Below, in pieces: positions 16,961-26,004 of a DNA stretch of 64,000 nt. The notes below the pieces were generated by a model, which did no database searches, had not been told where the DNA came from, and saw only the letters and a list, made by a program, of their open reading frames with translations. Made by a program: the position numbers and the translations under genes. The stretch is from Uliginosibacterium paludis (GTDB lineage: Bacteria; Pseudomonadota; Gammaproteobacteria; Burkholderiales; Rhodocyclaceae), in NCBI RefSeq assembly GCF_039631355.1, contig NZ_JBDIVF010000002.1, positions 372,001-436,000 on the forward strand, written 5' to 3'. Each line of letters starts with the position of its first letter. Position 1 is the first letter of the stretch.

Positions 16961-19111
16961 ATGAGCGCTGCGAAACGCATCGGTCTCATCGTGCTCCGCG
17001 TGATCTGTCGCCTGCTTTTCAGGATTGAAGTGCGCGGCAATGTCCGCGTGGACACGAGCAAGCTTCTGATCATTGCCAACCACGAGTCTTTCCTAGACGG
17101 CCTCTTGCTGGGCATCACGCTGCCGTATTCGCCAGTCTTCGTCGTCCATACGGGCACGGAACGCAGTGCGTTCTTCCGACTGATCCTGCGCGCGGTCGAC
17201 CATCTCTCTGTCGACCCGACGAGTCCGATGGCAATGAAGTCGGTCATCCGCCTGATCAACAGCGGTCGCCCCGTCGTGATCTTTCCGGAAGGCCGGATCA
17301 CGACCACCGGCAGCCTCATGAAGACCTATGACGGTCCGGCATTCGTGGCAGCGCGGACGGGTGCCACGCTGCTGCCCGTCCGGATAGACGGGGCATCACG
17401 CACCTATTTCTCACGCCTGTCGGATCATCAGCCGCGCCAGCTGTTCCCGCGCATCACGATCAGTGTCCAGCCCGCTACCCGGATCGAGTGGCCGACCGAG
17501 GGGACGGCACGCGAGCGTCGCCGTCGCGCCGGCGAAGCCATGCGGCGACTGATGCAGGAGATGATCTTCGCCAGCCGGCCGCGGCAAACGCTCTATGAAG
17601 CGATGCTGACCGCCATCTCGATCCACGGCCGCTCCTGGCGTCTGGTCGAGGACATCAAGCAGATCGAGTACAGCTATGGCGATCTGCTCAAGATGACGCT
17701 CGCATTGGGGCGGCTGGTGTCGCGCAAGTGTGCGCCCGGCGAACGGGTTGGCGTTCTGCTCCCGAACCTCGCGCCCACCCTCGGGCTGATCTTCGGTCTC
17801 TCGGCTTTCCGCCGCGTGCCGGCCATGATGAACTACACCTCGGGTGCAGAAGGCATGCTGGCCGCCTGCGAGGCAGCCAGTCTCAAGCGCGTGGTGAGTT
17901 CGCGTGCCTTCATCGAGCAGGCGAAGCTGGAAGACAAGGTTGCGGCCCTGGCCGCGCAGCACGAAATCATCTACCTGGAAGACCTGCGCGGCGAGATGAC
18001 GGCCTGGGACAAGGCCTGGCTCATGCTGTGGGCCCTGCGCTTCCCGGGTCTGGCGGTACCGGCTTCGGATGCGGAAGAACCCGCCGCCGTCCTCTTCACC
18101 TCGGGCTCGGAAGGCAAGCCGAAGGGGGTCGTGCTGTCGCACCGGGCCATCCTGGCCAATATCCAGCAGGCGCGGGCGGTGATCGACTTTTCCTGCGAGG
18201 ACAAGCTGCTCAACGCCCTGCCGCTGTTTCACTCCTTCGGTCTGACTGCCGGCGGCCTGCTGCCGGTGATCTCGGGCGCCAACGTCTTCCTCTACACCTC
18301 GCCACTGCATTACCGGGTGATTCCGGAACTGGTCTACGACCGCAACTGCACCATCCTGCTTGGCACCAGCACCTTCCTCTCGAACTATGCGAAGCATGCG
18401 CACCCCTATGATTTCTATCGCCTGCGCTATGTGATCGCCGGTGCGGAAAAACTGACCCAGACCGTCCGCGCGAACTGGTTCGAGAAATTCGGGATCCGCA
18501 TCCTTGAAGGCTACGGTGCAACAGAGTGCGCCCCCGTGCTGGCCGTCAACACGCGGATGGCCTACCGCACCGGCTCGGTCGGCCAGCTGCTGCCCGGGAT
18601 GAAAGCGAAACTGGTGCCGGTGCCCGGCGTGGAAGTGGGCGGTGCGCTGCATGTGTCCGGCCCGAACATCATGAGTGGTTACCTGCGTGCGGAGAATCCC
18701 GGTGTGCTGGAGCCGCCCTCGTCCGAAGTTGGCAAGGGCTGGTACGCCACCGGCGACATTGTGGATATCGATGCTGACGGCTATCTCTACATCGTTGGCC
18801 GCCTCAAGCGCTTCGCCAAGGTGGCAGGCGAAATGATCTCGCTGGAGGTGGTCGAACGCCTGGCGAACCAGGCGTCCGACAAGGGCATCCATGCCGCGAC
18901 CAGCCAGCCGGATGCGGCCCGCGGCGAAAACATTCTGCTCTACACGACAGACAAGTCACTGACGCGCGATCAGCTCCAGGCCGCGGCCAAGGCCTCCGGC
19001 TCACCGGAAATCGCGGTGCCGCGAAAGATCATCGTGGTCGAGGAATTGCCGGTGCTGGGCTCGGGCAAGACCGACTACGTGACGCTGAAGCAATGGGCCG
19101 AAACAGCCTGA
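16961..19111 (+). CDS. aas: bifunctional acyltransferase / acyl-ACP synthetase (Aas-like)
   Basis: Two-domain enzyme of 716 residues, matching Aas (2-acylglycerophospholipid acyltransferase fused to acyl-ACP synthetase), which re-acylates lysophospholipids at the inner membrane. Residues 1-200 are a PlsC-type acyltransferase: H41-x4-D46 in NHESFLDG and FPEGR at 108-112. Residues 225-716 are an AMP-forming ligase: phosphate loop TSGSEGKPKG from T380, EGYGATE at 516-522, GDIVDIDADGYLYIVGR, and the catalytic Lys in LGSGKTDYVTL near the end. The ATG at 16961 is taken; 16 more residues could be read from 16913. A close relative follows 73 bases downstream. No LplT transporter is adjacent, but an LplT-like fusion lies at 38270. 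Confidence 0.9.
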   Translation: MSAAKRIGLIVLRVICRLLFRIEVRGNVRVDTSKLLIIANHESFLDGLLLGITLPYSPVFVVHTGTERSAFFRLILRAVDHLSVDPTSPMAMKSVIRLINSGRPVVIFPEGRITTTGSLMKTYDGPAFVAARTGATLLPVRIDGASRTYFSRLSDHQPRQLFPRITISVQPATRIEWPTEGTARERRRRAGEAMRRLMQEMIFASRPRQTLYEAMLTAISIHGRSWRLVEDIKQIEYSYGDLLKMTLALGRLVSRKCAPGERVGVLLPNLAPTLGLIFGLSAFRRVPAMMNYTSGAEGMLAACEAASLKRVVSSRAFIEQAKLEDKVAALAAQHEIIYLEDLRGEMTAWDKAWLMLWALRFPGLAVPASDAEEPAAVLFTSGSEGKPKGVVLSHRAILANIQQARAVIDFSCEDKLLNALPLFHSFGLTAGGLLPVISGANVFLYTSPLHYRVIPELVYDRNCTILLGTSTFLSNYAKHAHPYDFYRLRYVIAGAEKLTQTVRANWFEKFGIRILEGYGATECAPVLAVNTRMAYRTGSVGQLLPGMKAKLVPVPGVEVGGALHVSGPNIMSGYLRAENPGVLEPPSSEVGKGWYATGDIVDIDADGYLYIVGRLKRFAKVAGEMISLEVVERLANQASDKGIHAATSQPDAARGENILLYTTDKSLTRDQLQAAAKASGSPEIAVPRKIIVVEELPVLGSGKTDYVTLKQWAETA

Positions 19112-19136
19112 CAACACCGCCCTGCCCGCCATGCCG

Positions 19137-19158
19137 TCCCGGCCACCTCCGGCCGGGA
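19137..19158. other. hairpin between the two aas-like genes
   Basis: Perfect 8-bp arms TCCCGGCC (19137-19144) and GGCCGGGA (19151-19158) around a 6-base loop. There is no T-run, so it is more likely an mRNA stability or processing element than a terminator. Confidence 0.5.
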
Positions 19159-19184
19159 TACCCGGAAATTCCGCTGGAGTACCC

Positions 19185-21359
19185 ATGCTGCAACCCGTCC
19201 TGAAAGCCCTGCTGCGCCTGATGTTCCGCCTTGTGTTCCGGGTGCGCGTGCATGGCAATCCCGACATCCGTGCCGACCGTCTGCTGATCGTCGCCAACCA
19301 CGAGTCTTTCCTCGATGAATTGCTGCTGGGGCTCTTTCTGCCCCAGCGCCCGGTCATCGTGGTGTATGCCAGCGCTACGCATAACCGCCTTTTCCGCTTC
19401 TTCGCGCTCGGTCTGGTCGACTATCTCGCGATCGACCCGAACAACCCCCTGGAACTCAAGGCCGTCATCCGGCTGCTCGAAACCGGACGCCCGGTCCTGA
19501 TCTTTCCCGAAGGCCGCGTCACCACGACCGGCAATCTCATGAAAACCTATGACGGCCCGGGCTTCATCGCGGCCAAGGCCGGTGCAACCATCCTGCCGGT
19601 GCGTATCGAAGGTGCGGCACGCAGCCATTTCTCGCTCGTGAAGGGGCGCTTCCCGCGCACGCTTTTCCCGCGCATCCGGCTCTTCGTGCAGGAGCCGACC
19701 CGCATCGAGAACGAGAAGGTTTCCCACAGCGAGCAGCACCACCTTGCCGCCGAATCGATGCACCGCGTAATGACCGGGCTCATGTTCGCCGGCCGCTCCG
19801 AGCAGACCCTGTACGCCGCCCTGCTCGAAGCCGCCCGCCTGCAAGGCCGCAACTGGCGCTTCCTGGGTGATGTGGAGCGGGTTGATTATTCCTACAACGA
19901 TCTGCTGCGCAGCGCGCTGATTTTCGGCCGCAAACTCGATGCTCGCCTGGCGAAGGACGAACGCGCCGGATTGCTGCTGCCGAACTCCGCCTCATTGCTG
20001 GCACTGCTCTTCGGCCTCTCCGCCTTCCGCCATCCGCCCGTGCTGCTCAACCCGGCAGCGGACTGCGAGCTGCTGCGCACCGGTGCGGCCGGTGCCGGGC
20101 TGCGTACGATCATCACCACGCGAAGCCTGACCACACAACCCGGTTTTGCCGCAAAGCTTGCGGCACTGGGCGGCATCGAACTGATCCTGATCGAAGATCT
20201 GCATGAAACGGTGAGCCTCGGCGATCACCTGTGGTGGCTGCTGTGGGCCAAAGCGCGCGCCCGGCATGTCGTGCCGCAGGGCCGGCCCGAAGACCCGGCG
20301 CTGGTCATGTTTACGGCCGGCTCGGGCAGTCGCTGCAAAGGCGTTGTGCTGTCGCACCGCGCAATCCTGTCGAATGTTTCGCAGCTGAGGTCGGTGCTGG
20401 ACTTTTCGTCCAATGACGTCATCATCAACGCGCTGCCCCTCAACAGCCCCTTCGGACTGACCTGCGGCGCGCTGATTCCGCTGCTGTGCGGTGCGAGGCT
20501 GTTCCTGTACCCCTCCGCACAGCATTACCGCGTCATTCCGGAAATGTCCTATACGGCCCCCTGCAGCATCCTGTTCGGCAGCAACACTTTCCTCGCCCAT
20601 TACGGCGAGAATGCGCGCCCCTTCGACCTGCACGGGCTGCGCTACGTAATTGCCGGGACCGCGCCTGTCAGCGATACGGTGCGCCAGCTCTGGTTCGAGA
20701 AGTTCGGGGTCCGCATTTTCGAAGGCTACGGCACGGCCGAAACGGCGCCGGTCATCAGTATCAACACCCCGATGGCCTGCCGTCTTGGCAGCGTGGGGCA
20801 ATTCCTGCCCAGCCTGCGTCACCGCCTCATGCCACTGGCAGGCGTGGTCCCGATCCATGGCGGCCGCTGCGGTCAGCTTCATGTCGCGGGCCCCAATCTC
20901 ATGGATGGCTATCTCGCCGGCATGGACACCCCGCCTGCCGCGACAGCAATCCCGGATGAAGCGGGCTGGCATGACACTGGAGACATCGTGGAAATCGACC
21001 CCGACGGCTTCGTATATTTGCGGGGGCGGGCACGGCTCGAGCTCAGGCTGGGGGACAGCCAGGTCTGTCTCGGCGTGCTGGAAATGATTCTCGACGAAAA
21101 CCGGCCGGCTGGCAGACATGCCGTCGTGTCGGACGAAGCCACTCCTCCTTCGCTGACGGTGTTCAGTACCGACCCCATGCTCGATCACGAAGCAGCCATG
21201 GCGCATTTCGGTGCAGCCGGTCTGACCCCGCCCCCCGAAGCCATCAAAGTCGTCACGATCGATGAAATTCCGCTGGAAACCGCCAGCAACAAGCCGGATT
21301 ACGGAATATTGCGACGCAACACGGAGCTGATAAACGGTCAAACTTCACATTCCGGCTGA
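19185..21359 (+). CDS. second Aas-like fusion with altered adenylation motifs
   Basis: Tandem relative of the preceding gene, 724 residues, start at 19185 supported by CTGGAG. The acyltransferase half is intact: H39-x4-D44 (NHESFLDE) and FPEGR. The ligase half has drifted: the phosphate loop reads FTAGSGSRCKG (from F376) where the first copy has FTSGSEGKPKG, and the hinge region reads GRARLELRLGDSQVC where the first copy has GRLKRFAKVAGEMIS, losing conserved basic and GE residues. EGYGTAE and the final Lys (SNKPDYGIL) persist. It may have changed substrate or lost acyl activation while keeping acyl transfer. It probably shares a transcript with the first copy and lies just upstream of the EPS locus. 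Confidence 0.85.
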   Translation: MLQPVLKALLRLMFRLVFRVRVHGNPDIRADRLLIVANHESFLDELLLGLFLPQRPVIVVYASATHNRLFRFFALGLVDYLAIDPNNPLELKAVIRLLETGRPVLIFPEGRVTTTGNLMKTYDGPGFIAAKAGATILPVRIEGAARSHFSLVKGRFPRTLFPRIRLFVQEPTRIENEKVSHSEQHHLAAESMHRVMTGLMFAGRSEQTLYAALLEAARLQGRNWRFLGDVERVDYSYNDLLRSALIFGRKLDARLAKDERAGLLLPNSASLLALLFGLSAFRHPPVLLNPAADCELLRTGAAGAGLRTIITTRSLTTQPGFAAKLAALGGIELILIEDLHETVSLGDHLWWLLWAKARARHVVPQGRPEDPALVMFTAGSGSRCKGVVLSHRAILSNVSQLRSVLDFSSNDVIINALPLNSPFGLTCGALIPLLCGARLFLYPSAQHYRVIPEMSYTAPCSILFGSNTFLAHYGENARPFDLHGLRYVIAGTAPVSDTVRQLWFEKFGVRIFEGYGTAETAPVISINTPMACRLGSVGQFLPSLRHRLMPLAGVVPIHGGRCGQLHVAGPNLMDGYLAGMDTPPAATAIPDEAGWHDTGDIVEIDPDGFVYLRGRARLELRLGDSQVCLGVLEMILDENRPAGRHAVVSDEATPPSLTVFSTDPMLDHEAAMAHFGAAGLTPPPEAIKVVTIDEIPLETASNKPDYGILRRNTELINGQTSHSG

Positions 21360-21670
21360 CTTAATTCGGCCGAAAGGGCACTCCGGGATGCCCTGCCCAT
21401 ACGGCAAGGAATTGAGCAAAATCGTGAAATAGTTCCTGGCTTTTCAACCTGCCCTTTAGGACAAACTGAAATCCGACATACGCGTCAACCCTAGTATTCA
21501 AGAGGGTTCCGGCGCAGTTCTGCCGCCTCCCGCCGACAGACCGGGCATGTCACGTGCTTCGTCACGAATGCCGCATCGCAGCATCTGACCGGCCGGCGCA
21601 CCCCGCGCCGTGCCACATTGATGTCATCTATGCTTGTTTCCATGCTGATTCGGCCGGGAGGGGCTCAAGC
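21360..21670. other. leader region of the exopolysaccharide locus
   Basis: The 311 bases precede the first EPS gene. Around 21411-21500 the base composition is AT-richer than its surroundings (ttgagcaaaatcgtgaaatag, ctttaggacaaactgaaatc), so the promoter is probably here, but no clean -35/-10 pair with 16-18 base spacing is present. Confidence 0.5.
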
Positions 21671-23077
21671 ATGCAGACGTCTGCTTCTTCAATTTCATGG
21701 TCCGGAGAAACCGATAATCTCCGCTCGCGATTCCCTGTTGTCGGGGTCGTCGAGACCCTGCTCGGCCCGACGCTGGCCGTGGCCATGCTCTATGTGAGCA
21801 CCGTCCTGCATGGCGAGACTTTCGGCAGGCAGTATTTCGCGCTGGCGCTGCTGACCTTCCTTCTGCTCTTCCCCGGCATCCTGCGCATCTCCGAAAACCA
21901 CTGGCGGATGGCCGCCAAGGCTTCGCTCGCCTGGATGCTGCTCTGCGGCACACTGATGCTGATCGGCCATGTCACGCATTTCAGCGAGTACTTCAATGCT
22001 TCCGTGATCCTGACCTGGCAGGTCTCCACCCTCGGGGTGCTGCTGGTGGCGCACGAAATCGCACGCCAGTGGCTCACGCGCACGCTCGCCCACAACGCCA
22101 GCCGGGTCGTGATCGTGGGTGCCAACGATACCGGCATCGAACTTGCCTCCCACTTCGAGCAGGACCGCTACGTCGGCTCACGCTTCCTCGGCTTTTTCGA
22201 TGACCGGCCGCGCGAGCGAATGGGCCTGCAAATCGGTAATCGGACGGTTCTCGGAAATCTTGAGGATCTTTCCGGCTATGTGAAGGACAACGCGGTGAAC
22301 CAGATCTACATCGCGCTGCCCATGGCCTCGCAACCGCGGATCCTGTCGCTGCTCCAGCAGCTGCGCGATACGACGGCCTCGATCTATTTCGTGCCCGACC
22401 TGTTCGTGACCGAACTCATCCAGGGAAGGGTGGAGCATGTGAGCGGCATTCCGGCCGTCGCGGTCTGCGAAAGCCCCTTCACCGGCATCAACGGCATCAT
22501 CAAGCGGGCCGAGGATCTGATCATCGGTGGCCTGATCGTTCTGATGATCTCGCCGCTTCTGGCCGCTGTCGCGCTGGCGGTAAGGCTGAGCTCGCCCGGT
22601 CCGGTCATCTTTGCCCAGCGCCGTTACGGGCTCGATGGCAAGGAAGTCATCGTCTACAAGTTCCGCTCGATGACCGTTACCGAAGACGGTGACAAGGCCT
22701 ACACCCAGGTCAGCAAGGGGGACGCTCGCGTCACGAAGGTCGGCGCCTTCATCCGCAAGACCTCGCTCGACGAGTTGCCGCAGTTCATCAACGTGCTGCA
22801 GGGCCGCATGAGCATCGTCGGGCCCCGACCCCACGCGGTCGCGGTGAACGAGAAATACCGGACCCAGATCTCGGGCTACATGGTCCGCCACAAGGTCCGG
22901 CCCGGCATTACCGGCTGGGCGCAGGTCAATGGCTACCGCGGCGGCGACGACCTCGAGCACATGACCAAGCGCATCTATTACGACCTGCAATACCTGCGCA
23001 ACTGGTCCCTCGCACTGGACCTCCGGATCATCCTCAGGACGGTCGGACTGGTTGCAAAAGACAGCTCGGCCTACTGA
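21671..23077 (+). CDS. undecaprenyl-phosphate sugar-1-phosphate transferase (WcaJ/polyisoprenyl-phosphate hexosyltransferase family)
   Basis: Initiating enzyme of polysaccharide repeat-unit assembly, 468 residues. It moves a hexose-1-phosphate from a nucleotide sugar to undecaprenyl phosphate on the inner face of the membrane. About four membrane helices occupy residues 20-130, a Rossmann-like CoA-binding-type domain lies at ~140-260 (VVIVGANDTGIELA), one more helix at ~285-305, then the catalytic bacterial sugar transferase domain: YKFRSM, TSLDELPQFINVLQG, IVGPRPHAV, RPGITGWAQVNGYRG. The ATG at 21671 is preceded by GGGAGGGG; 39 further residues could be read upstream. The sugar (glucose or galactose) cannot be told from motifs alone. 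Confidence 0.92.
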   Translation: MQTSASSISWSGETDNLRSRFPVVGVVETLLGPTLAVAMLYVSTVLHGETFGRQYFALALLTFLLLFPGILRISENHWRMAAKASLAWMLLCGTLMLIGHVTHFSEYFNASVILTWQVSTLGVLLVAHEIARQWLTRTLAHNASRVVIVGANDTGIELASHFEQDRYVGSRFLGFFDDRPRERMGLQIGNRTVLGNLEDLSGYVKDNAVNQIYIALPMASQPRILSLLQQLRDTTASIYFVPDLFVTELIQGRVEHVSGIPAVAVCESPFTGINGIIKRAEDLIIGGLIVLMISPLLAAVALAVRLSSPGPVIFAQRRYGLDGKEVIVYKFRSMTVTEDGDKAYTQVSKGDARVTKVGAFIRKTSLDELPQFINVLQGRMSIVGPRPHAVAVNEKYRTQISGYMVRHKVRPGITGWAQVNGYRGGDDLEHMTKRIYYDLQYLRNWSLALDLRIILRTVGLVAKDSSAY

Positions 23078-23155
23078 TTCACGACACGTTTCCAACAAGA
23101 CCTGCCGCACTGCGAGCCGGCCCGTTTGATCCTGCAACTCCCCTGGAGAACCCTC

Positions 23156-23317
23156 ATGAACCTCGTCCTTCGCTGTGTTTTCGCCTGCATCGCCTGCCTT
23201 GGCTTTGTCATCATCAGCCATTCCCCGAATCCCCAGGGCACGACCCCGGTCGCGCAGGACGCATCCGTCAGCACGGCCGCGCCGGCGATGACCGCGCGCG
23301 TCGACCGCAGCCAGTAA
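23156..23317 (+). CDS. 53-residue membrane-anchored or exported peptide
   Basis: Small open frame with a good ribosome site (CTGGAGAA, 6 bases before the ATG). The first ~20 residues (LVLRCVFACIACLGFVII) are a hydrophobic helix, and the rest is polar and Pro/Ala/Thr-rich (SPNPQGTTPVAQD). It lies between the sugar transferase and the glycoside hydrolase, 18 bases before the latter, in the same direction. I do not recognise it. The Cys residues lie inside the hydrophobic stretch and do not form a convincing lipobox. Confidence 0.5.
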   Translation: MNLVLRCVFACIACLGFVIISHSPNPQGTTPVAQDASVSTAAPAMTARVDRSQ

Positions 23318-23335
23318 GCGCCGCGAGGCTGCAGC

Positions 23336-24667
23336 ATGGACACGCGCCCTGGCTGGATCGCGCTGCTGGCGCTGGCGCTATCGACGGCCCAGCCCGCCCG
23401 GGCCGGCGATGGCAGGTTCGGTGACACCCTGTGCCTGAATGTGAAGTTCGCCCAGGGGCAGCCGCTCGACGACCTGCCGATGCTCAAGGACCTTGGCGTA
23501 CGCTGGGTTCGCGACACGGTGCCGTGGTTCGACATCGAGCCCTCGCCGGGCAAGTACGTCGACTTCCCTCCCGCGCTGGCTCAGCGGCTTGAGTATTACC
23601 GCAAGAACCGGATCGGCCTTGTCATGCTGCTTGCCTACGAAAACGCGCGCGCCTATCCGGACACCCCGCAGAAACCGCACAACTCCATCTCGCCCGAGGC
23701 CTATGGCCGCTATGCCGCGGAGATGGCGCGCCGCCTGAAAGCGATGGGTCTCACCTTCATCATCGAGCTCTGGAACGAGCCGCACAACAGTCTCTACCAC
23801 ACGCTGGGCGGGAACTGGAATGCGGCACCGCCCTCGCCCTGGGTCGATCACTATCTGGCGATGGTTGCAACGGCTACGGCCCAGATCAAGAAAGTAGACC
23901 CCGCCATCAAGGTGATCAACGACGATGACATGTGGGTCATCCACTACCACTTCCTGGCCGGCGGGCTGACCCGCCAGATTGATGGCCTGGGCGTACACCC
24001 CTATACCGGAGGCGACATGCCGGAACTCACGGCAGTCACCCATGACACCGACTGGACGCGCCCCTATACGGTCGTCGACGAAGACCGCAGCTTCGGCTCC
24101 GCGATGCGCCGCCTGTTTGCCTTCGGGGAGCAGAAGCTGGGCAAGCGGCCCGAAATCTGGCTCACCGAATGGGGCTGGGGCGTGGGCGAAAACTCGCCGC
24201 TGGGGCCAGTTCGCGAGGAAACGGTTGCAGGCTACCTGCCGCGCGCCTTCATCCTGGCAGCGGCGGCCGGTGCAAAAGCCACCTGCTGGTTCAGCAGTCA
24301 GGATTCGGTGGATGGTCCCATGGGCCTGACGGAAAACGGCGGCCGCAAGCGGGCCGCCTATGCCGCCTACAAACAGCTGAACGCCGAACTGGGTGCTTCG
24401 CGCTACATCTGCCAGCTGCCATCGAGCGGCCCGGCCAACTCCCGGCAGCTGTCCTTCCTGTTCCAGGACACCCGGGGGCCGATCGTGGCCAGCTGGCGCG
24501 CCATGCCGGCCCTCTCCGACAGCGGCCGTGTGGATTACCAGCGCCCGGCGGTCGCTCCGGCATGCGCGGCCCCTTCGGCCATCGAGCCCGTCAAGCCTGA
24601 CGCCACCCCCGGCAGAAAAGCTGCCACCACGGACGTCGCCCTGAACGTTCCGGACACGCTGCAGTGA
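23336..24667 (+). CDS. PslG-like exported glycoside hydrolase (clan GH-A)
   Basis: Exported hydrolase of 443 residues with a signal peptide (WIALLALALSTAQPARA). The (beta/alpha)8 fold is indicated by acid/base E148 in IELWNEPHN and nucleophile E278 in IWLTEWGWG, 130 residues apart, as in GH5/GH39-type clan A enzymes. Length and the TEWGW motif resemble PslG, the endoglycosidase of the Pseudomonas Psl locus. In such loci the enzyme trims or releases the polymer in the periplasm. After the barrel the last ~50 residues are Pro/Ala-rich. It sits between the small membrane peptide and the flippase gene. The exact GH family is uncertain. Confidence 0.8.
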   Translation: MDTRPGWIALLALALSTAQPARAGDGRFGDTLCLNVKFAQGQPLDDLPMLKDLGVRWVRDTVPWFDIEPSPGKYVDFPPALAQRLEYYRKNRIGLVMLLAYENARAYPDTPQKPHNSISPEAYGRYAAEMARRLKAMGLTFIIELWNEPHNSLYHTLGGNWNAAPPSPWVDHYLAMVATATAQIKKVDPAIKVINDDDMWVIHYHFLAGGLTRQIDGLGVHPYTGGDMPELTAVTHDTDWTRPYTVVDEDRSFGSAMRRLFAFGEQKLGKRPEIWLTEWGWGVGENSPLGPVREETVAGYLPRAFILAAAAGAKATCWFSSQDSVDGPMGLTENGGRKRAAYAAYKQLNAELGASRYICQLPSSGPANSRQLSFLFQDTRGPIVASWRAMPALSDSGRVDYQRPAVAPACAAPSAIEPVKPDATPGRKAATTDVALNVPDTLQ

Positions 24668-24675
24668 GGCCGGAC

Positions 24676-26004
24676 ATGTCAGGTCTTTCCGGTTTTCCGA
24701 CCACCGCCGACGGCATGCCCATGCCGGCGGACAGCACGCCGCCGGTCCGCAGCGGCCGCGAGCGGGCGGATCTTGTCTTCGTCTATGCGGCCTACGCCCT
24801 GCGCTATGTCTATCTGCTGGTACTCACGCCCTTCTACGGGCGTGTACTCGGCGTAGACGGCTATGCCCAGGTACTGGCCGCGATGTCACTGATGAACATG
24901 GTCTGGCTGTTCGTAAGCTGGGGCTTCGTGCCGGCCGGCGGGCGCGAGATTGCCACCGCTTCGCGCAGCACCTATGGCGACATCTTCTGGCGCCATTTCT
25001 CGGCCCGCACGCTGCTGGCCGGCCTGGCCCTGGTTGCCGGCATCGTCGCCAGCTTTGCCTCGCCCGTGCTGGCGCGCCAGCCCCTGATCGGCGTCTGTGC
25101 CGTGCTGCTGGGCATCGTGTCGGCCTATAACCTCGGCTGGTATTTCACCGCCAGCCAGCGGCCGCGCGCAACGGTCAAGCTCGAAGTGCTGGGCTTCATC
25201 CTGAGCCTGGTGCCCATCCTGCTGCTGGTCCGCCACAAGGATGACGCCATCATCGTGCTGGCCTGCCTGCTCGTCTCGGCCTTCCTCTCGCTCCTGCTGG
25301 CGCACTGGTGGGTCAAGCGGGAAATCCTCCCGCTGCGCTTCGTACGCGAGCGCGGCCTGAAGCTGGTGTCGGAGACCAGCACCCTGTTCATCTACAACTG
25401 CAGCTCGGCCATCCTGGTCGCATCTTCCACCTTCCTGCTGAGCCTGCTCGCATCGAGCAGCGAAGTCGGCCACTTCGGTGCTGCCGAGCGGCTCGTCAGT
25501 GTCGGCCTGAGCGTCATGGGCCCGGCAGGGCAGATCTTCATTCCCCGGATTACCGCGCTGTTCGCGCGTGACGAGCGCGCCGCCTATGGCGAAATCCGCA
25601 AGGCCCTGGTGGTGCTCTTCGGCACCGGCGTGGCCGGGCTGTGTTTCAGTCTGGCGCTGGGGCCCTGGATCGTTCCGCTGATTTTCGGCCAGGGCTTCGC
25701 GGGCAGCGTACCGATCCTCAGGATGCTGGCCTGCGTGTTCCCGCTCGCCGCGCTGACGCTGATCATCGGCAACTACATCCTGGTCCCGCTTCACCAGGAA
25801 AAGATCCTTACCCGCATCACGATCGGCGGCGCCGTGCTGAACCTGCTCATTGCCATTCCGGCCTCGCTGGCCTGGGGCGCGATGGGCATGGCGGTGGCAC
25901 GCGTGGTCGGCGAAGCCGTCGTGGCCAGCCTGCTGATCCATGCCCTCTGGCGCATGGGCATCCTCGGGCGGCTTGTTGCGGATTTTTCCCGGAGAAAATC
26001 ATGA
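24676..26004 (+). CDS. Wzx-like polysaccharide flippase (MOP superfamily)
   Basis: Integral membrane protein of 442 residues with about 12 hydrophobic helices and no large soluble domain, matching the oligosaccharide flippase family that moves lipid-linked repeat units to the periplasmic face. Typical features are the N-terminal FVYAAYALRYVYLLVLTPFY and the second-half repeat GHFGAAERLVSVGL. The ATG at 24676 has GTGAGG as ribosome site; a GTG at 24664 overlapping the stop of the hydrolase gene would add four residues. It ends with an ATGA overlap into the next glycosyltransferase gene. Confidence 0.88.
   Translation: MSGLSGFPTTADGMPMPADSTPPVRSGRERADLVFVYAAYALRYVYLLVLTPFYGRVLGVDGYAQVLAAMSLMNMVWLFVSWGFVPAGGREIATASRSTYGDIFWRHFSARTLLAGLALVAGIVASFASPVLARQPLIGVCAVLLGIVSAYNLGWYFTASQRPRATVKLEVLGFILSLVPILLLVRHKDDAIIVLACLLVSAFLSLLLAHWWVKREILPLRFVRERGLKLVSETSTLFIYNCSSAILVASSTFLLSLLASSSEVGHFGAAERLVSVGLSVMGPAGQIFIPRITALFARDERAAYGEIRKALVVLFGTGVAGLCFSLALGPWIVPLIFGQGFAGSVPILRMLACVFPLAALTLIIGNYILVPLHQEKILTRITIGGAVLNLLIAIPASLAWGAMGMAVARVVGEAVVASLLIHALWRMGILGRLVADFSRRKS

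Noticed and set aside
21436..21452. TGGC...TGC pattern resembling a sigma-54 promoter ahead of the EPS locus
   Set aside because: GG and GC are 11 bases apart, not 10, and no IHF- or enhancer-like site is seen. It does not satisfy -24/-12 spacing.
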